DNA of 64,000 nt from CAINVV01 sp037129695 (GCA_037129695.1 JBAXUL010000008.1:6299-70298), one strand, 5' to 3'; numbered from the stretch's first letter, positions 55,218 through 64,000 are shown. Notes: generated by a model not told the origin, from the letters alone. A program made the numbers and translations.

Positions 55218-56252
55218 ATGAGATTATTTTCGAACCGCGGTATTTGGGTCTCATTTGGATTGTTGGTATTGCTTTCATCCTGTATTTCCACAGGCAAAAT
55301 TTCCATACAGGTTTCGGTACCTCCTAAAAGGGCAATTCCTGCTGAGATACAAAGCGTTGTACTGATGAACAGGAGTATGACGCCCGAATTCTCCGTTCTT
55401 AATCAGGATTCTCTTGAAAACCTTTTTATCAGAAAGAAATTAAATCTGGATATTGTTCTACTCGACAGCCTTGCAGCAGACACCACACTCCAGGCGATCG
55501 GACAAGCTATGTATGAATCAGGAAGATTCGATGTTGTAGTTCCTTTGAGAAGGAATTTGCCCTACAACAACCTATCCGGCAGGAATCAATCACCTTCATT
55601 ATCTTTAAAGCAGGTCCGGCAAATTTGCAATGAATTCAAGACAGATGCTCTTCTTTTACTTGAAAATTTCACTGAAAAGATCAACACCTCCTATAGATCG
55701 GAATCCGGATTTTCTGATGGTGTACCTGTGAAACAATTCACTGCTTTTGTGCAGGTTGCCTATCATTCGAATTGGAAATTGTACCAACCGCTTGAAAAAT
55801 TGCTGGTAGCAAAGTTTGAAGTGAAAGACACGATTTTTTGGGAGAAAAACGGATTCAGTCTTCAGGAGACCTACGAAAAACTACCTACGATCAAAGAAGC
55901 ACTGATTGAAGGTGCCATTGAAAATGGACAGAACCTGGCATCCTATTTTTCTCCGTCATGGAAACAGGATGAGCGAATGTATTATTTGACCAACAACCAG
56001 GAAGCAGATAAGGCTGTTTTCCACCTGAAGAAAAATGAATGGAAAGAGGCTCAGGAGATCTGGATGAAATTTTCTGCTTCCAACTCTGCCACCTTCCGTA
56101 GCAGGATCGAATATAATCTTGCTTTGGCATCAGAAATGAATGGCGACCTGAAAGAGGCTATTGTTTGGGCCACCAAGTCCTTTCATTCCAAATATTCCAA
56201 ACCTGCCGAAGATTATATCAGGCTGTTGAATTCATATATTGATAACAAATAA
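55218..56252 (+). CDS. DUF6340 family lipoprotein
   Basis: Lipobox LSSC with Cys22 after a hydrophobic segment. The middle shows the DUF6340 pattern (VVLMNRSMTPEF near the start, KTDALLLLENF) and the C-terminal third is TPR-like (EWKEAQEIW, NLALASEMNGDLKEAI). Function unknown; envelope-located. 344 residues. fabG follows 119 bases later in the same direction. Confidence 0.82.
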   Translation: MRLFSNRGIWVSFGLLVLLSSCISTGKISIQVSVPPKRAIPAEIQSVVLMNRSMTPEFSVLNQDSLENLFIRKKLNLDIVLLDSLAADTTLQAIGQAMYESGRFDVVVPLRRNLPYNNLSGRNQSPSLSLKQVRQICNEFKTDALLLLENFTEKINTSYRSESGFSDGVPVKQFTAFVQVAYHSNWKLYQPLEKLLVAKFEVKDTIFWEKNGFSLQETYEKLPTIKEALIEGAIENGQNLASYFSPSWKQDERMYYLTNNQEADKAVFHLKKNEWKEAQEIWMKFSASNSATFRSRIEYNLALASEMNGDLKEAIVWATKSFHSKYSKPAEDYIRLLNSYIDNK

Positions 56253-56371
56253 CATTATTGTTATTTTTGCCCTGTCTTTTTTGGAGGTCATTCGTCTAAA
56301 AATATCCTGTTTGTCTTATTGCCCCCATCAAACACAAAGAAGATTATTAATTATTGATTAAATTAAATAGT

Positions 56372-57118
56372 ATGAGTTTATTGGAAGGAAAGACCGCTAT
56401 TGTGACCGGAGCCAGCCGTGGCATCGGAAAATCTATTGCTGTCTTGTTTGCTCAGAATGGTTGCAATGTCGCATTTACAGACCTTTTTTATGATGATATT
56501 GCCAAAGAGACTGAAAAAGAGCTACTCGCGTTGGGTGTAAAAGCAAAAGCCTACGCCTCGGATGCATCTAAATACGATGATACGGTGCAGGTCGTAGACC
56601 AGATCGTCAAAGATTTCGGAGGCATTGACATTTTGGTGAACAATGCGGGCATCACAAAAGATACTTTGCTGATGAGAATGTCGCAGGAGCAATGGGATGC
56701 AGTAATCAACGTCAACCTGAAATCGGTATTTAATTTTACCAAGGCAGTCCAGATGACCATGCTGAAACAAAAAGGCGGATCAATCATCAATATGAGCTCT
56801 GTCGTGGGTGTCAGCGGCAATGCCGGGCAATCCAACTATTCTGCATCCAAGGCAGGAATCATTGGTTTCACCAAATCAATTGCCAAGGAGCTTGGCTCAC
56901 GGGGAATACGTTCCAATGCAATCGCACCGGGCTTTATCATCACCGAGATGACCGCAAAAATTCCTGAGGATGCCCGCAAACAGTGGGAAGCTACTATTCC
57001 GATGAAACGCGGCGGACAGCCTGAAGAAGTTGCGAAGGTAGCTCTCTTTCTGGCTTCAGACCTTTCGTCTTATGTTTCGGGTCAGGTTATTAATGTATGT
57101 GGTGCGATGAACACTTAA
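56372..57118 (+). CDS. fabG: 3-oxoacyl-ACP reductase
   Basis: NADPH-dependent reductase of fatty acid elongation, a classical short-chain dehydrogenase. Cofactor loop TGASRGIG (residues 12-19), NNAG motif, and catalytic Ser143, Tyr156 and Lys160. The ATG at 56372 is the family start; a TTG six codons earlier opens the frame but is unlikely. 248 residues. A terminator follows. Confidence 0.95.
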   Translation: MSLLEGKTAIVTGASRGIGKSIAVLFAQNGCNVAFTDLFYDDIAKETEKELLALGVKAKAYASDASKYDDTVQVVDQIVKDFGGIDILVNNAGITKDTLLMRMSQEQWDAVINVNLKSVFNFTKAVQMTMLKQKGGSIINMSSVVGVSGNAGQSNYSASKAGIIGFTKSIAKELGSRGIRSNAIAPGFIITEMTAKIPEDARKQWEATIPMKRGGQPEEVAKVALFLASDLSSYVSGQVINVCGAMNT

Positions 57119-57204
57119 ACCCATTGGGAAATATTCCGCTCTACTCAATGATACTTTGATTTTGGAATTTAAAGATCACCCATTGAGATAGCAATTCGGT
57201 AAGG

Positions 57205-57240
57205 AAAAGAGGGTAATCCGGCATGGAGTACCCTCTTTTT
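57205..57240 (+). terminator. Intrinsic terminator after fabG
   Basis: AAAAGAGGGTA at 57205-57215 pairs with TACCCTCTTTT at 57229-57239; the T run continues to 57242. It lies 87 bases past the stop. Confidence 0.75.
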
Positions 57241-57404
57241 TCTTTAATTTTAAAGGATTCCCAAAAGATGAGGTTCATTAGGGCCGAAAATGAATGGGGG
57301 TATTGGCTTGGCCTGAATTGATTCAATTTGGCGGTAAAAATCGAAATACAATCCAAGCAATAAATATCATCTTTAGGGATGAAAAGTTATCCGGCATTGT
57401 TTTG

Positions 57405-57412
57405 TACGTTTG
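57405..57412 (+). promoter_or_regulatory. -7 promoter box for glsA (possible)
   Basis: TACGTTTG matches TAnnTTTG, but no -33 TTTG lies at the right distance and the leader would be about 120 bases. Confidence 0.4.
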
Positions 57413-57533
57413 ATAGGCTAAATTCCATATTTTGGATAGGTAAAGTATTGGCATGGAAATTTAGGAACGAAGTTTTATCCGGGTGAATGAAAAGTATCAC
57501 GGATTGAGTAAGTTGAAAAGTAATTGATTAATA

Positions 57534-58619
57534 ATGAAAAAGTTGGATCGAAGCAATTTTCTTAAAAGTAACTGCCTTATAATAGGTTCTTTGTGCGTTT
57601 TGACAATGGGGCCAAGTTCCTTATTTGGTCAGACGACCGGGAAAAAGCCTGTGAAGCTGCCTGACGCTGCGATTACAAGTATTCCTTCTGATGATATACA
57701 AACCGCACTGAATGAAGCTTACGAAAAGTATGCGACCCTCAGGCAGGGAAAAAATGCAGATTATATCAGGGAATTGGCCAATGTGGATCCAACTATTTTC
57801 GGCATTGCACTGGTAACCACTGACGGACGAATTTTTCTGAAAGGAGATGCTGCTTCCATGGTTTCAATTCAAAGTGTATCGAAGGCATTCGTAACTGCCC
57901 AGGTGATTGAGGAACAAGGGCATCAGGTGTTGATGGATCAAATTGGGGTAGATGCTACCGGTTTGAAATTCAATTCGATCGTGGCCGTTGAAGAACATCG
58001 GGGCCGGGAAATAAACCCATTGGTCAACCCGGGAGCCATCGCAGCCACGAGCATGGTTGCCGGGGCAGATTCGGCTGCCAAGTGGAAAAATATTTTGCAG
58101 AAGCAGAGTGAATTTGCAGGAAGGCCCCTTTCCGTCAATATTCCTGTTTATCAGAGTGAAGCAGCTGACAATTTGCGCAATCAGGCGATTGCGCATCTTT
58201 TGAAAGCCTACGGAAGAATGTATTTCGATCCGATTCAGGCAACTGATCTTTATACCAGACAATGTGCGATCAATGTCAATGCGAAGGATCTTGCCATCAT
58301 GGCCGGCACACTCGCCAACGGGGGTGTAAACCCTGTCACCAAAGTGAAGGTGGTCTCTCCGGTTACAGTCATGTATACCCTGCCGGTAATGGCCACAGCG
58401 GGCTTATATGATGATTCAGGCATCTGGTACTACAATGCAGGAATACCTGCCAAAAGCGGGGTAGGAGGAGGTTTTATCGCTGTCGTTCCCGGGATATCTG
58501 GAATTGCGGTAGTATCTCCCCCTTTGGATGAGGCCGGAAACAGTTTAAAAGGACAACTGGTGATCAGGTATATTGTTGAAAAATTAGGGCTCAATCCATT
58601 CTTGGTCAAGCCTAAGTAA
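57534..58619 (+). CDS. glsA: Glutaminase A, exported
   Basis: Hydrolyses glutamine to glutamate and ammonia. The serine-lysine catalytic motif is SVSK (Ser114, Lys117) within SIQSVSKAF, with the NPLVNPGAIA segment and a glycine-rich SGVGGG near the C-terminus. Unlike the usual 300-310 residue cytoplasmic form, this one has 50 extra N-terminal residues that look like a signal peptide (basic start, hydrophobic 12-27, FGQ), pointing to the periplasm. It precedes pfkA by 60 bases. Confidence 0.9.
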   Translation: MKKLDRSNFLKSNCLIIGSLCVLTMGPSSLFGQTTGKKPVKLPDAAITSIPSDDIQTALNEAYEKYATLRQGKNADYIRELANVDPTIFGIALVTTDGRIFLKGDAASMVSIQSVSKAFVTAQVIEEQGHQVLMDQIGVDATGLKFNSIVAVEEHRGREINPLVNPGAIAATSMVAGADSAAKWKNILQKQSEFAGRPLSVNIPVYQSEAADNLRNQAIAHLLKAYGRMYFDPIQATDLYTRQCAINVNAKDLAIMAGTLANGGVNPVTKVKVVSPVTVMYTLPVMATAGLYDDSGIWYYNAGIPAKSGVGGGFIAVVPGISGIAVVSPPLDEAGNSLKGQLVIRYIVEKLGLNPFLVKPK

Positions 58620-58679
58620 TAATTAGTTGGAGCAATTTATCAAAATCAGTCCTTTTCTTCGTACTCAAAAAAAATAAAT

Positions 58680-59942
58680 ATGGAAATCAAATTATTAGGC
58701 ACTCCGAGATTTAATTCACCCATCAGTTACAGTGTAGATGAAAATGTGAGGGTACCTGAACACATCGTCCGCACTTTGGAGGAGCCCGCAAAGGAAGGAT
58801 TACTTTTTGAGCTGGCAGGTCCAAGGGAAAAACTATTTTTCGATCCGGCCCAAACGCGTGCGGGCATTGTAACCTGTGGTGGAATCTGTCCCGGTCTCAA
58901 TGATGTGATCCGCTCCCTCTTCCTTGAATTACATCATGCTTATGGAGTCAGGGAGGTTCTGGGTTTTCAGGAAGGTTACAAGGGGCTGGATCCGATACGC
59001 GGACGGGAACCAATCGTGCTTACTGCCTCTCTTGTGGATGATATTCACAAGGAGGGCGGAACCATTTTAAACACTTCGCGTGGCCCTGTAGATGTGAGTC
59101 TGGCTGTAGATAACCTGATCAGCAGGGGAGTGAATATTCTTTTTACGGTAGGCGGTGATGGCACCCAGCGGGGAGGCAACGCATTGTTCCAGGAAGCAAA
59201 AAAAAGAGGTTATCCAATCTCTGTGGTAGGAATTCCCAAGACCATCGACAATGATGTGGCCTATGTTTCACGCACATTTGGATACGTTACCGCTGTAGAA
59301 GAGGCGATGAAAGTACTTGATCGTGCACATACAGAGGCACATAGTGTAGAAAATGGGATCTCTCTTGTGAAATTGATGGGTCGTAATGCCGGGTTCATTG
59401 CCGCGGGTGCAACAATTGCCAGTCAGGAGGTTAACTTCACGCTGGTTCCGGAAGTACCATTCAAACTGGATGGGCCTGACGGATTTCTTTCAGCACTAAA
59501 AAAGAGGATCCTGGAGCGGTCTCACGCGCTAATTGTAGTGGCAGAAGGAGCCGGACAGGAATTGCTTGAGCAGGGAGGATTTGGAACAGATGCCTCAGGA
59601 AACCTGAAAATAGGGGATATCGGTCTGTTTCTGCGGGAACAGATTGAATCCTACTTCAAGGAACAACAGTTACCCATTGTCATGCGCTACATCGATCCAA
59701 GCTATCTGGTAAGAAGCAGTCCGGCCAATGCGGAAGATTCTATCCTCTGTGATCTTTATGCCCGGCATGCAGTTCATGCTGCCATGGCAGGCAAGACAGG
59801 AGTAGTCATCGGGTATTTGCATAACCAGTTTGTCCATGTTCCTGTCGAATTGTTATCCAGCCAAAAAAAGGAGATGAAGCCTGATAGCTTCATCTGGAGA
59901 GCGGTATTGTCAGCAACTGGTCAGGCTGAACGATTCGAGTAA
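58680..59942 (+). CDS. pfkA: 6-phosphofructokinase
   Basis: Phosphorylates fructose-6-phosphate in glycolysis. GGDGT at residues 158-162, with Gly at the donor-selecting position, points to ATP rather than pyrophosphate, while Lys187 in PKTIDND is shared with the long, plant-like group of ATP-PFKs and PPi-PFKs. MGRNAGF and the substrate region are present. 420 residues, longer than the E. coli type. Same direction as glsA. Confidence 0.92.
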   Translation: MEIKLLGTPRFNSPISYSVDENVRVPEHIVRTLEEPAKEGLLFELAGPREKLFFDPAQTRAGIVTCGGICPGLNDVIRSLFLELHHAYGVREVLGFQEGYKGLDPIRGREPIVLTASLVDDIHKEGGTILNTSRGPVDVSLAVDNLISRGVNILFTVGGDGTQRGGNALFQEAKKRGYPISVVGIPKTIDNDVAYVSRTFGYVTAVEEAMKVLDRAHTEAHSVENGISLVKLMGRNAGFIAAGATIASQEVNFTLVPEVPFKLDGPDGFLSALKKRILERSHALIVVAEGAGQELLEQGGFGTDASGNLKIGDIGLFLREQIESYFKEQQLPIVMRYIDPSYLVRSSPANAEDSILCDLYARHAVHAAMAGKTGVVIGYLHNQFVHVPVELLSSQKKEMKPDSFIWRAVLSATGQAERFE

Positions 59943-59982
59943 ACCAGGATTGACACTTCGTTTTCTGGTAGTAATAATCAGG

Positions 59983-60037
59983 ATATCAAATAAAAGGCCC
60001 AAACATTCAATCAATGTTTGAGCCTTTTATTTGATAT
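59983..60037. terminator. Bidirectional intrinsic terminator after pfkA
   Basis: A 25-base arm (59983-60007) pairs with 60013-60037 with a single mismatch; A/T-rich ends suit both strands. Separates pfkA from the convergent barrel gene. Confidence 0.78.
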
Positions 60038-60082
60038 TTTCTTGTCTGAAAATGATCCAGACAAACCTATGATTTTGTTGGA

Positions 60083-60658
60083 TTACAACAATTTAATTCC
60101 CAGAGAAATTCTGAAAGCATTTGCTTTCGTTGTAAAATTTGAACCAAGATTGGTAGAACTTAAATTGTCGGACAGTCCCCATGAATAACGAACATCCAGG
60201 GTAAATATCAAGAGATCGATTCCGGCGCCTACCTGGTAATCGAAGGTCGACTTGTTGAGATTATACTTCAAGTTTTTATCACTTTCATAACCCGATCCAA
60301 AAGAAATGGCGGGGCCTGTAAAAGCATTGAGCTTAATCACCTTCAGATTCAGCAGATTGAGACCCAGTAAAACAGGGACCTGAATTGATTTTGTCTTAAC
60401 AGCATCGGTAACTCCGCCGACAGTTAACTTATTGTTGCTAACGGTATATAGAAATTCCGGATTCAGATAAAATCTCTTGCCTCCAAATCTTCCGAAGGCG
60501 CCAATATTGTACCCACCCTGAGCATCAGCAGTTAGCGCGGTATAGTCAGTTGTAAGTTTCGAAGTATTTATTCCTCCCTTAATACCAAGGGCAAAAGTTC
60601 CTGCAAATGTGGTAAAAGCCAACAAAAGCATCGTTAAGGTCATCAAAGATTTTTTCAT
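60083..60658 (-). CDS. Outer-membrane beta-barrel protein (PorT-like)
   Basis: Signal peptide about 1-22 ending TFA. The mature part is a small eight-strand-type barrel with alternating hydrophobic strands; it opens with LGIKGGINTSKL and ends LGIKLL, the pattern of the OMP_b-brl_2/PorT-like family. 191 residues. Role unknown; often abundant surface proteins. Confidence 0.85.
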   Translation of the reverse strand: MKKSLMTLTMLLLAFTTFAGTFALGIKGGINTSKLTTDYTALTADAQGGYNIGAFGRFGGKRFYLNPEFLYTVSNNKLTVGGVTDAVKTKSIQVPVLLGLNLLNLKVIKLNAFTGPAISFGSGYESDKNLKYNLNKSTFDYQVGAGIDLLIFTLDVRYSWGLSDNLSSTNLGSNFTTKANAFRISLGIKLL

Positions 60659-60710
60659 CGCGATTAAGTTATAAGTTTACAATGATTAAAATTAGATATA
60701 AAAATCAATA

Positions 60711-61436
60711 TTAGATACCTCTTTCTTTAGAAATTAGTTGATACGCTTCATTTACTTTTTTAAACTTCTCATTGGCAGCCTGTTGTACTTCCTCCCCCAA
60801 ATAGCTCACTTTGTCGGGGTGGTATTTTACAGCCATTTTTCGGTATGCCTTTTTTACTTCTTCATTGGTAGCAGTGGGAGAAATTTCTAAAACATCAAAT
60901 GCCCAGTCTGTTTTTGGGATCATCATCGCTTCAATGGAAGTATAATCAGCAGTTAAAATACCAAGACCGGAGGAGATTTCTCTGATCAGCTTGAGTTCAT
61001 CAGGGTGAATTTCACCGTCAGATGCCGCTATTCCAAAAAGAAAATGGATCAGTTGAAGTCGGCTGGGGTAATCCATGAAATTTTTAATCTGATGGCAAAC
61101 ATCAGCTACCGGGATATTCTGTTTGGTTAGATCCTGCAATACGTTCAGTGCATTTTGTGCGCCTTCTGCCCCAAAATTTACCCGGAAAAATTCCTTGACA
61201 TAGTTGAGCTCGGATTTCATGATTTTGCCATCGGCTTTTAGCACAGCTGAAACCAGCACCAGCAGACTAAAGAGGTAGTCATTGGGTGTCGTCTGCATAC
61301 CGGGACTGAAGGCTTTTGCTGAGCCATTCGGTTTATCCGAAAGGTCAAACAAAGAACCAAGTACAAAGCCTGCCAGGGCACCGATTGGCCCTCCCAATGT
61401 CCATCCCAAACCACTACCTATCCATTTACCAAACAT
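60711..61436 (-). CDS. TerB/DnaJ domain protein (DjlA-like)
   Basis: An N-terminal glycine-rich hydrophobic stretch (about 8-30), a TerB-like helical domain (about 50-165) and a C-terminal J domain (about 175-241) with His206-Pro207-Asp208. The layout equals DjlA, a membrane-anchored co-chaperone of DnaK. The 5' end overlaps coaE by 19 bases, so it is co-translated downstream of it. Confidence 0.9.
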   Translation of the reverse strand: MFGKWIGSGLGWTLGGPIGALAGFVLGSLFDLSDKPNGSAKAFSPGMQTTPNDYLFSLLVLVSAVLKADGKIMKSELNYVKEFFRVNFGAEGAQNALNVLQDLTKQNIPVADVCHQIKNFMDYPSRLQLIHFLFGIAASDGEIHPDELKLIREISSGLGILTADYTSIEAMMIPKTDWAFDVLEISPTATNEEVKKAYRKMAVKYHPDKVSYLGEEVQQAANEKFKKVNEAYQLISKERGI

Positions 61437-62023
61437 GACTTTTCTTTTAAAATTTGATTCAATTTGATTATCTGTGGTATAACTAATTGATTGTCATTAT
61501 TCTCAATGATAAAATCTGCCAGAATAATTTTTTCGGCGTCATTCATCTGATTTTTCATACGCAGCATGATTGCCTCGGAAGTTAGGTGATCTCGTTTCAT
61601 CACACGTTCCAATCGCTCATTTTCATTGGCAACCACCAAAATGGTATAGTCAAATCCTGCTGCGCTCCCAGTCTCAAAAAGTATGGCTGCTTCATAGAGT
61701 ACATAAGGAAAATCAATCTTCCCGTCTTTCCATTTTTCAAATTCCCGATGTACAGCAGGATGAATAAGCTGGTTGACTTTTTCCAGATCCACTCGGTTAT
61801 TGAAAATGATACCTGCCAGTTTTTTTCTGTTTAAAGTTCCGTCCTCATTGTAAATCTCAGCACCGAAGAGTTCTTTCAAACTATTTTTAAGGAATGGATC
61901 CTCATCCTGAAGCTTTCGGGCAACAACATCAGCCTGGAATACAGGAACACCCAAAACCATGAAGATCTTGCAAACTGAAGATTTTCCGCTTCCTATGCCT
62001 CCTGTGATGCCAATTGTTAACAT
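61418..62023 (-). CDS. coaE: Dephospho-CoA kinase
   Basis: Last step of CoA synthesis. P-loop GGIGSGKS at residues 8-15, the catalytic Asp-containing FQADVVAR segment, and the LID domain motif. 201 residues. It lies 6 bases after the YbbR gene and overlaps the DjlA-like gene. Confidence 0.96.
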   Translation of the reverse strand: MLTIGITGGIGSGKSSVCKIFMVLGVPVFQADVVARKLQDEDPFLKNSLKELFGAEIYNEDGTLNRKKLAGIIFNNRVDLEKVNQLIHPAVHREFEKWKDGKIDFPYVLYEAAILFETGSAAGFDYTILVVANENERLERVMKRDHLTSEAIMLRMKNQMNDAEKIILADFIIENNDNQLVIPQIIKLNQILKEKSCLVNG

Positions 62024-62029
62024 GGCCAG

Positions 62030-63034
62030 CTATTTTTCATGTTCCAGAATATATTCCACTTCCCCTGGAGTGTAATTGACAGATAAAACTACATTGGCCG
62101 GACTCTCGAAGGTCACGGGAAGTTTCGCATCCTTGGTGGATACTTTTTCATAGTTGATGTAGGCATGAAACCTGCTGTAATCCAGATTTTTATATTTGCT
62201 CAGACCTATGCGACAAGTTACTTTTACCTTACCAGGAAATGTTTTCATCACGATTTCAGCAGGCTTATGGAGTATCTGAATTGGTACCTCAAAAGTAACT
62301 TCCGTATTTTGTTCAACAGGAATGGCCAGATAAACTTCTTTGACCGAATTACTCAATCCTGGGATCGGCTGTAGTGAAACCATCTTTTCAACTGAACGGG
62401 AGAGTCCCGAATAATTCTGAAAGTCAGTTGTAATAAATTTCAGGGTGTCGATGATACTTTTTGGTCCACTCAGAACGACCGAGTCAGGAATTGTAGTCGG
62501 TTCATGTTCAAGTGAATACTGATTTTGAAAATTCAGTTTTAGATTGGGTTTGACCCTTATCTTCTTTGAAATAATTTTACTGAAATTAAAAACCAAGGAG
62601 TCGGGTTTGATGGATAAAATCCGTATTTCGCTGCTTATCTGTTTTTCAATCTCATCTTTGTGATTCACGGTAAAAACGGTATACCTGTACCTATTTCCTT
62701 TTTCCAGGGCATTGTCAACCAGTTCACTGACATTGAGAAGAACAGGTGAAAATGCAAGACGGAGTTTATAGCTCAGCAAAGTATAACCATACGCGTCAAC
62801 GATCAAATCGAAATGCTGCGGTAATGTACCTGAGAGTTGTTTGTCTTTGGGTATATCGATGTAATTAACTGGGACGCTTATCCTGCTGGTGTAGTGTTTC
62901 TCCAAACTACTTAAAAGCCAGAGGAATGAAGAAAGGGCGAGGCATACCAAAAATACAATAGCCTTCCGGTAACTAAAGTTTTTGACTTTGCGTTTTACGT
63001 ACCAAAAAATCTTTCTGCCCCAGATCTGCCTCAT
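62030..63034 (-). CDS. YbbR-domain protein (CdaR-like)
   Basis: A single N-terminal transmembrane segment (about 24-44) and an extracytoplasmic part with YbbR-type beta repeats (PVNYIDIPKDKQ; VVLSGPKSIIDTL). CdaR-type proteins regulate diadenylate cyclase in Firmicutes; in Bacteroidota the YbbR-coaE pair is common but the role unproved. I take ATG at 63032-63034 over a TTG three codons upstream. 334 residues. Confidence 0.85.
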   Translation of the reverse strand: MRQIWGRKIFWYVKRKVKNFSYRKAIVFLVCLALSSFLWLLSSLEKHYTSRISVPVNYIDIPKDKQLSGTLPQHFDLIVDAYGYTLLSYKLRLAFSPVLLNVSELVDNALEKGNRYRYTVFTVNHKDEIEKQISSEIRILSIKPDSLVFNFSKIISKKIRVKPNLKLNFQNQYSLEHEPTTIPDSVVLSGPKSIIDTLKFITTDFQNYSGLSRSVEKMVSLQPIPGLSNSVKEVYLAIPVEQNTEVTFEVPIQILHKPAEIVMKTFPGKVKVTCRIGLSKYKNLDYSRFHAYINYEKVSTKDAKLPVTFESPANVVLSVNYTPGEVEYILEHEK

Positions 63035-63180
63035 GATAATCAACTAATTAATAGACAAGATACAATGTTGCATTATTCTTGGTCGTCAATTTGCACCTTG
63101 CGTCCAATCATGACAAAACTGCTCAAGAACAAGGTACCTGAATTTACGACCTACTTTTGTTACTTTTCCTTAAGCAGGAC

Positions 63181-63226
63181 AAAATGAAAAAAAATGGCCG
63201 GTTTCCCGGCCATTTTTTTTCATTTT
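63181..63226 (-). terminator. Intrinsic terminator overlapping the yajC stop codon
   Basis: A perfect 21-bp stem (63181-63201 with 63206-63226) around a four-base loop, with GGCCGG core and A/T arms. It includes the yajC stop at 63220-63222, so ribosome release and termination may interact. It separates yajC from the YbbR gene. Confidence 0.83.
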
Positions 63227-63540
63227 GCTGGTACCGGAGCATCTGACATGTCCTTCAGAACCACACTTTTATCCACTTTTAACTTGATGTTGGGAGCAAC
63301 TTCAAGGATAATTATCTGGTCTTTTATCTCATCAATTCTTCCGTAGATACCACCCGAAGTAACTACTTTATCCCCTTTCTGGAGGGCATCACGAAATTTC
63401 TGCGTCTCTTTCTGGCGTTTCATCTGTGGACGAATCATGAAAAAGTAAAACACGACAATGATCAAAACCAAAGGTAAAAACATTCCCAACATGCTTTGTT
63501 GTGGTTGCTGCTGGGCAATTACAAAATTCAATGTGTTCAT
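63220..63540 (-). CDS. yajC: Preprotein translocase subunit YajC
   Basis: Small inner-membrane partner of SecDF. One transmembrane segment (about 18-37, LVLIIVVFYFFMIRPQ), then the KGDKVVTSGGIYG signature and a charged tail. 106 residues. The start overlaps the DUF1573 stop (ATGA). Confidence 0.95.
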   Translation of the reverse strand: MNTLNFVIAQQQPQQSMLGMFLPLVLIIVVFYFFMIRPQMKRQKETQKFRDALQKGDKVVTSGGIYGRIDEIKDQIIILEVAPNIKLKVDKSVVLKDMSDAPVPAK

Positions 63541-63998
63541 TTTAAGTTATTTAAGTCAATATTAAAATTCTTGTTTTCTACGTATGCACCGATCGTTAAT
63601 GTTTTAGTCTCTCCGCCTGATGTTTCGACACTCACTGTTTTAATTTGATTTCCCCATTCTCCGTCAGTGTGAAAAATTACATCTATGACCGAAGATGCCT
63701 GACTGCCAATCTCGTCTTTACTGAATTGAACCGACAAACATCCGCAGGTTGGTTCTACTTTAGTTAATCGAAAGGGTGAACTTCCGTTGTTCTTAAACTG
63801 AAACGAATAAACCACTGTTTCACCTTCGCTTAAAGTTCCAAAATTATGAATTTCTTTGTTAAATTCAATTTTTCCAGGACTCTTTTTGCCTGTATCAGTG
63901 ATAGCCGTTGACTGAGAATTATTTTTGGTCGGCTGATTGCAGGCTGAAAATAGGACCAAAATTGCCCCGAAATACCCTATGAATTGTTTGATTCTCAT
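63537..63998 (-). CDS. DUF1573 family lipoprotein
   Basis: Lipobox FSAC with Cys20; one DUF1573 Ig-like domain (about 45-135) with the motif FGTLSEGE and VEPTCGCLSV. 153 residues, starting two bases from the window edge with a complete ATG. The DUF1573-yajC pair is a common Bacteroidota arrangement; function unknown, presumably periplasmic. Confidence 0.9.
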   Translation of the reverse strand: MRIKQFIGYFGAILVLFSACNQPTKNNSQSTAITDTGKKSPGKIEFNKEIHNFGTLSEGETVVYSFQFKNNGSSPFRLTKVEPTCGCLSVQFSKDEIGSQASSVIDVIFHTDGEWGNQIKTVSVETSGGETKTLTIGAYVENKNFNIDLNNLK

Positions 63999-64000
63999 CC

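Larger units (their letters stand above)
57119..57533. other. 415-base gap between fabG and glsA
   Basis: Holds the fabG terminator (57205-57240) and a candidate -7 box TACGTTTG at 57405-57412, implying a leader of about 115-120 bases. No gene or other structure seen. Confidence 0.55.

Noticed and set aside
57141..57356. 71-codon minus-strand frame after fabG
   Set aside because: Spans the fabG terminator and has no recognisable protein features.
1..64000. tRNA, rRNA, CRISPR, transposase, phage or toxin-antitoxin genes
   Set aside because: Read for them on both strands; none recognised. A covariance search for tRNAs would be decisive.

Overview
This 64 kb window is chromosomal core DNA of a Bacteroidota bacterium, most likely class Bacteroidia. 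The evidence is the gene set: DUF4293, DUF5606, DUF1573 and DUF6340 proteins, ZapA followed by RNase Y, a fused PurL-PurQ, PyrB with PyrI, an LptD of the Bacteroidota type, and a BtuB plus beta-propeller lipoprotein cobalamin locus. Many genes are preceded by the phylum's -7 box TAnnTTTG. I see no rRNA, tRNA, CRISPR array, insertion sequence, integrase or phage gene, so this is not an accessory island.

Layout. 1-4.5 kb: the end of a Gfo/Idh/MocA oxidoreductase, a C69 dipeptidase with a small exported partner, and an M23 peptidase. 4.6-6.9 kb: coiled-coil protein, zapA, a structured intergenic hairpin and rny. 7-9.2 kb: a nucleoside phosphorylase with a helical partner, and a DUF4293 membrane protein. 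9.2-11.7 kb: YigZ-pyrB-pyrI-GAF operon. 11.8-19.1 kb: dnaA, an MCE/MlaD protein, a cell-wall amidase and the divergent lptD. 19.2-22 kb: HD hydrolase and a long Sel1-repeat protein. 22-29.6 kb: purL, a flavin oxidoreductase lacking the redox cysteines of its family, and a CoA-transferase plus methylmalonyl-CoA epimerase pair. 29.7-38.7 kb: HAD phosphatase, DUF5606, sucA-sucB and an AddB-like nuclease. 38.7-47 kb: trmD, a DUF349 repeat protein, pyrG-yidC, ribH and a PAP2 phosphatase. 47-51.6 kb: a cobalamin riboswitch driving a surface lipoprotein, BtuB and a BtuG-like propeller. 51.7-60 kb: pepD, an M28-PDZ peptidase, a DUF6340 lipoprotein, fabG, an exported glutaminase and phosphofructokinase. 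60-64 kb: an outer-membrane barrel, then DUF1573-yajC and YbbR-coaE-DnaJ/TerB runs.

How the parts fit. Most genes serve central metabolism (pyrimidine, purine, TCA, glycolysis), envelope assembly (LptD, YidC, MlaD, amidase, M23) and replication or RNA housekeeping. The cobalamin locus may feed the B12-dependent methylmalonyl-CoA mutase step implied by the epimerase; that link is inference, since no mutase is in the window. Convergent gene pairs are usually separated by perfect bidirectional hairpin terminators.

I did not find a clear undescribed defence or mobile system. The best leads are the cysteine-less dihydrolipoamide-dehydrogenase-like protein, the surface lipoprotein at the head of the cobalamin operon, the zapA-rny hairpin with its coiled-coil neighbour, and the DUF349 and Sel1 repeat proteins. 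Several starts were moved from the longest possible frame because a promoter, signal peptide or neighbour supports a later codon.
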